From NCBI GenBank assembly GCA_022447335.1, contig JAKVCF010000131.1:1-6361 (forward strand): DNA of 6,361 nucleotides, given 5' to 3'. Positions 5,794 to 6,361 of this stretch are shown in pieces. Every line of letters starts with the position of its first letter. The stretch's first letter is position 1. Source of the stretch: Planctomycetota bacterium (lineage in GTDB: Bacteria; Planctomycetota; UBA1135). The notes below the pieces were generated by a model. The model ran no database searches. It saw only the letters and a list, made by a program, of their open reading frames with translations, and was not told the origin of the DNA. A program made the translations under genes and the position numbers.

Positions 5794-6069
5794 TTGCCAG
5801 TCCCTACCCGTGATTTCGCCCGCCTCTCCTCGATGGGGGTCGAGTTCACTTTGACGGTGGGGTTGTTCGGGTGGATCGGTTACGCCGTAGACACTCGATG
5901 GGCGGTCTTCGGAAGCTTTCCAGGTTTTCTTCTCCTCGGTGTCTTCGTTGGCATGGGGTTGGGGGTTTACCGGCTGAACTATCAGCTGGCTGCCTGGCAG
6001 AAGAGCTACGACACAGCTTCAGGTGAAGCTGAGCCCGAAGATCGAGGGTCTGACCCTCCCGACCGATGA
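5794..6069 (+). CDS. atpZ: AtpZ/AtpI-family ATP synthase accessory protein
   Basis: This 91-residue membrane protein belongs to the small family encoded at the head of many F-type ATP synthase operons, thought to help assemble the c-ring or supply Mg2+. Two membrane spans are visible at about residues 13-32 and 40-60. Between them lies the family pattern of a glycine-rich helix ending in GYAVD (29-33), then a short turn with F42-P43, then a glycine-rich second helix (LLLGVFVGMGLGVYRL). The C-terminus from about residue 69 is hydrophilic and acidic. The start is TTG at 5794, with AGGA (5785-5788) five bases upstream. ATG 5833 has no ribosome binding site and would remove the conserved-looking RDFARLSSMG lead-in. 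The stop overlaps the next gene's start (ATGA), which indicates an operon. Confidence 0.85.
   Translation: MPVPTRDFARLSSMGVEFTLTVGLFGWIGYAVDTRWAVFGSFPGFLLLGVFVGMGLGVYRLNYQLAAWQKSYDTASGEAEPEDRGSDPPDR
6044..6058 (+). repeat. Near-perfect palindrome just upstream of the AtpI-like gene
   Basis: GAGGGTC (6044-6050) and GACCCTC (6052-6058) are inverted around a single T. As RNA this gives a stem of five or six pairs. It lies in the last codons of atpZ, seven bases before the next ATG, and contains the only GAGGG-like sequence near that start. Confidence 0.5.
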
Positions 6070-6361
6070 GAGTCCTCCTCATCACCCAACTCCTTGGCTT
6101 TGCCCTAGGGGTGACCGCGACGGCTCTTTTGCACGAGATCTATCGCGAGGGTGCACTGATCGGGCTAGTCACAGCGTCCATTCTGGAACTTTGGAGTTCG
6201 GGCCGCCGGATGCGCTCGATCGATCCACAGGCCTCGCATGCTCAGTTCGCCGCAGCGCTCGCGGGGGGCTTCCTCAGCAAGTTGGTGTTTCTGATCGGCC
6301 TTTCGCTAGTCGGCCACTTCTGGCAACTCTTTTCGGCCCCGGCCTTCCTGCTCGCTTTCTT
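6066..6361 (+). CDS. AtpI-like ATP synthase subunit I protein (3' end outside window)
   Basis: The first 98 codons of a membrane protein, read from ATG 6066, which overlaps the atpZ stop by four bases. It is too short to be a closed frame here because the right edge cuts it. Hydrophobic stretches lie at about residues 2-20 (VLLITQLLGFALGVTATAL), 29-44, 63-84 (AALAGGFLSKLVFLIGLSLVG) and from 86 onward. This gives an AtpI-like arrangement of two helices, a basic loop (SSGRRMRS), then a third helix with a lysine inside (K72) and a fourth. Position right after atpZ, where atpI and then atpB usually follow, supports the call. Sequence similarity in this family is weak, so identity rests mainly on topology and context. 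No Shine-Dalgarno lies at normal distance, and translation may depend on coupling to atpZ. Confidence 0.65.
   Translation, partial: MRVLLITQLLGFALGVTATALLHEIYREGALIGLVTASILELWSSGRRMRSIDPQASHAQFAAALAGGFLSKLVFLIGLSLVGHFWQLFSAPAFLLAF

Overview
This window is a stretch of ordinary bacterial chromosome. It is GC-rich and tightly packed, with eight protein-coding genes and almost no spacer DNA. I see no mobile element, CRISPR array, tRNA, rRNA or clear sign of horizontal transfer. The lipoprotein with a lipobox and the zinc-finger anti-sigma factor with one membrane span fit a Gram-negative-type (diderm) cell. The genes for PurL with a PurS-like front end, AccA carrying a C-terminal tail, and an AtpZ/AtpI pair at the head of an ATP synthase operon do not fix a phylum. 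A Planctomycetota-like or other deep, mostly uncultured lineage is my best guess, at low confidence. About half of the genes (purL, accA, ndk, the lipoprotein gene) lack a recognisable Shine-Dalgarno sequence.

Layout, left to right. Positions 1-1649 (minus strand) hold the N-terminal 549 codons of a purL-type gene for purine synthesis, cut by the left edge. It diverges from accA (1710-2840, plus), the alpha subunit of acetyl-CoA carboxylase carboxyltransferase. The 60-bp gap between them carries a symmetric -10-like element (TATTCTA) that could serve both directions. Downstream of accA on the same strand are an ECF-type sigma factor (2890-3549) and its probable membrane-anchored zinc anti-sigma factor (3546-4067). 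These two overlap by four bases (GTGA), a classic translationally coupled pair. Converging on them with only 11 bp between the stop codons is a TPR-type lipoprotein gene of unknown function (4079-5071, minus).

Upstream of the lipoprotein gene, in the same direction, is ndk, nucleoside diphosphate kinase (5150-5605, minus, GTG start). The 78 bp between them hold a very strong hairpin (5087-5121) that is either the ndk terminator or a leader structure for the lipoprotein gene. ndk diverges from the start of an ATP synthase operon: a good sigma-70-like promoter (5674-5701), a structured leader, atpZ (5794-6069, TTG start), and an AtpI-like gene overlapping it by ATGA and cut by the right edge (6066-6361).

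Functionally, most of the window is housekeeping: purine synthesis, nucleotide balance, malonyl-CoA supply and ATP synthase assembly. The two parts that are not housekeeping are the sigma/anti-sigma switch, whose signal and regulon cannot be read from here, and the uncharacterised lipoprotein. I found no convincing new system. The most interesting signals are regulatory (shared -10 block, symmetric divergent promoter, strong intergenic hairpin) and the PurS-like fusion in PurL.
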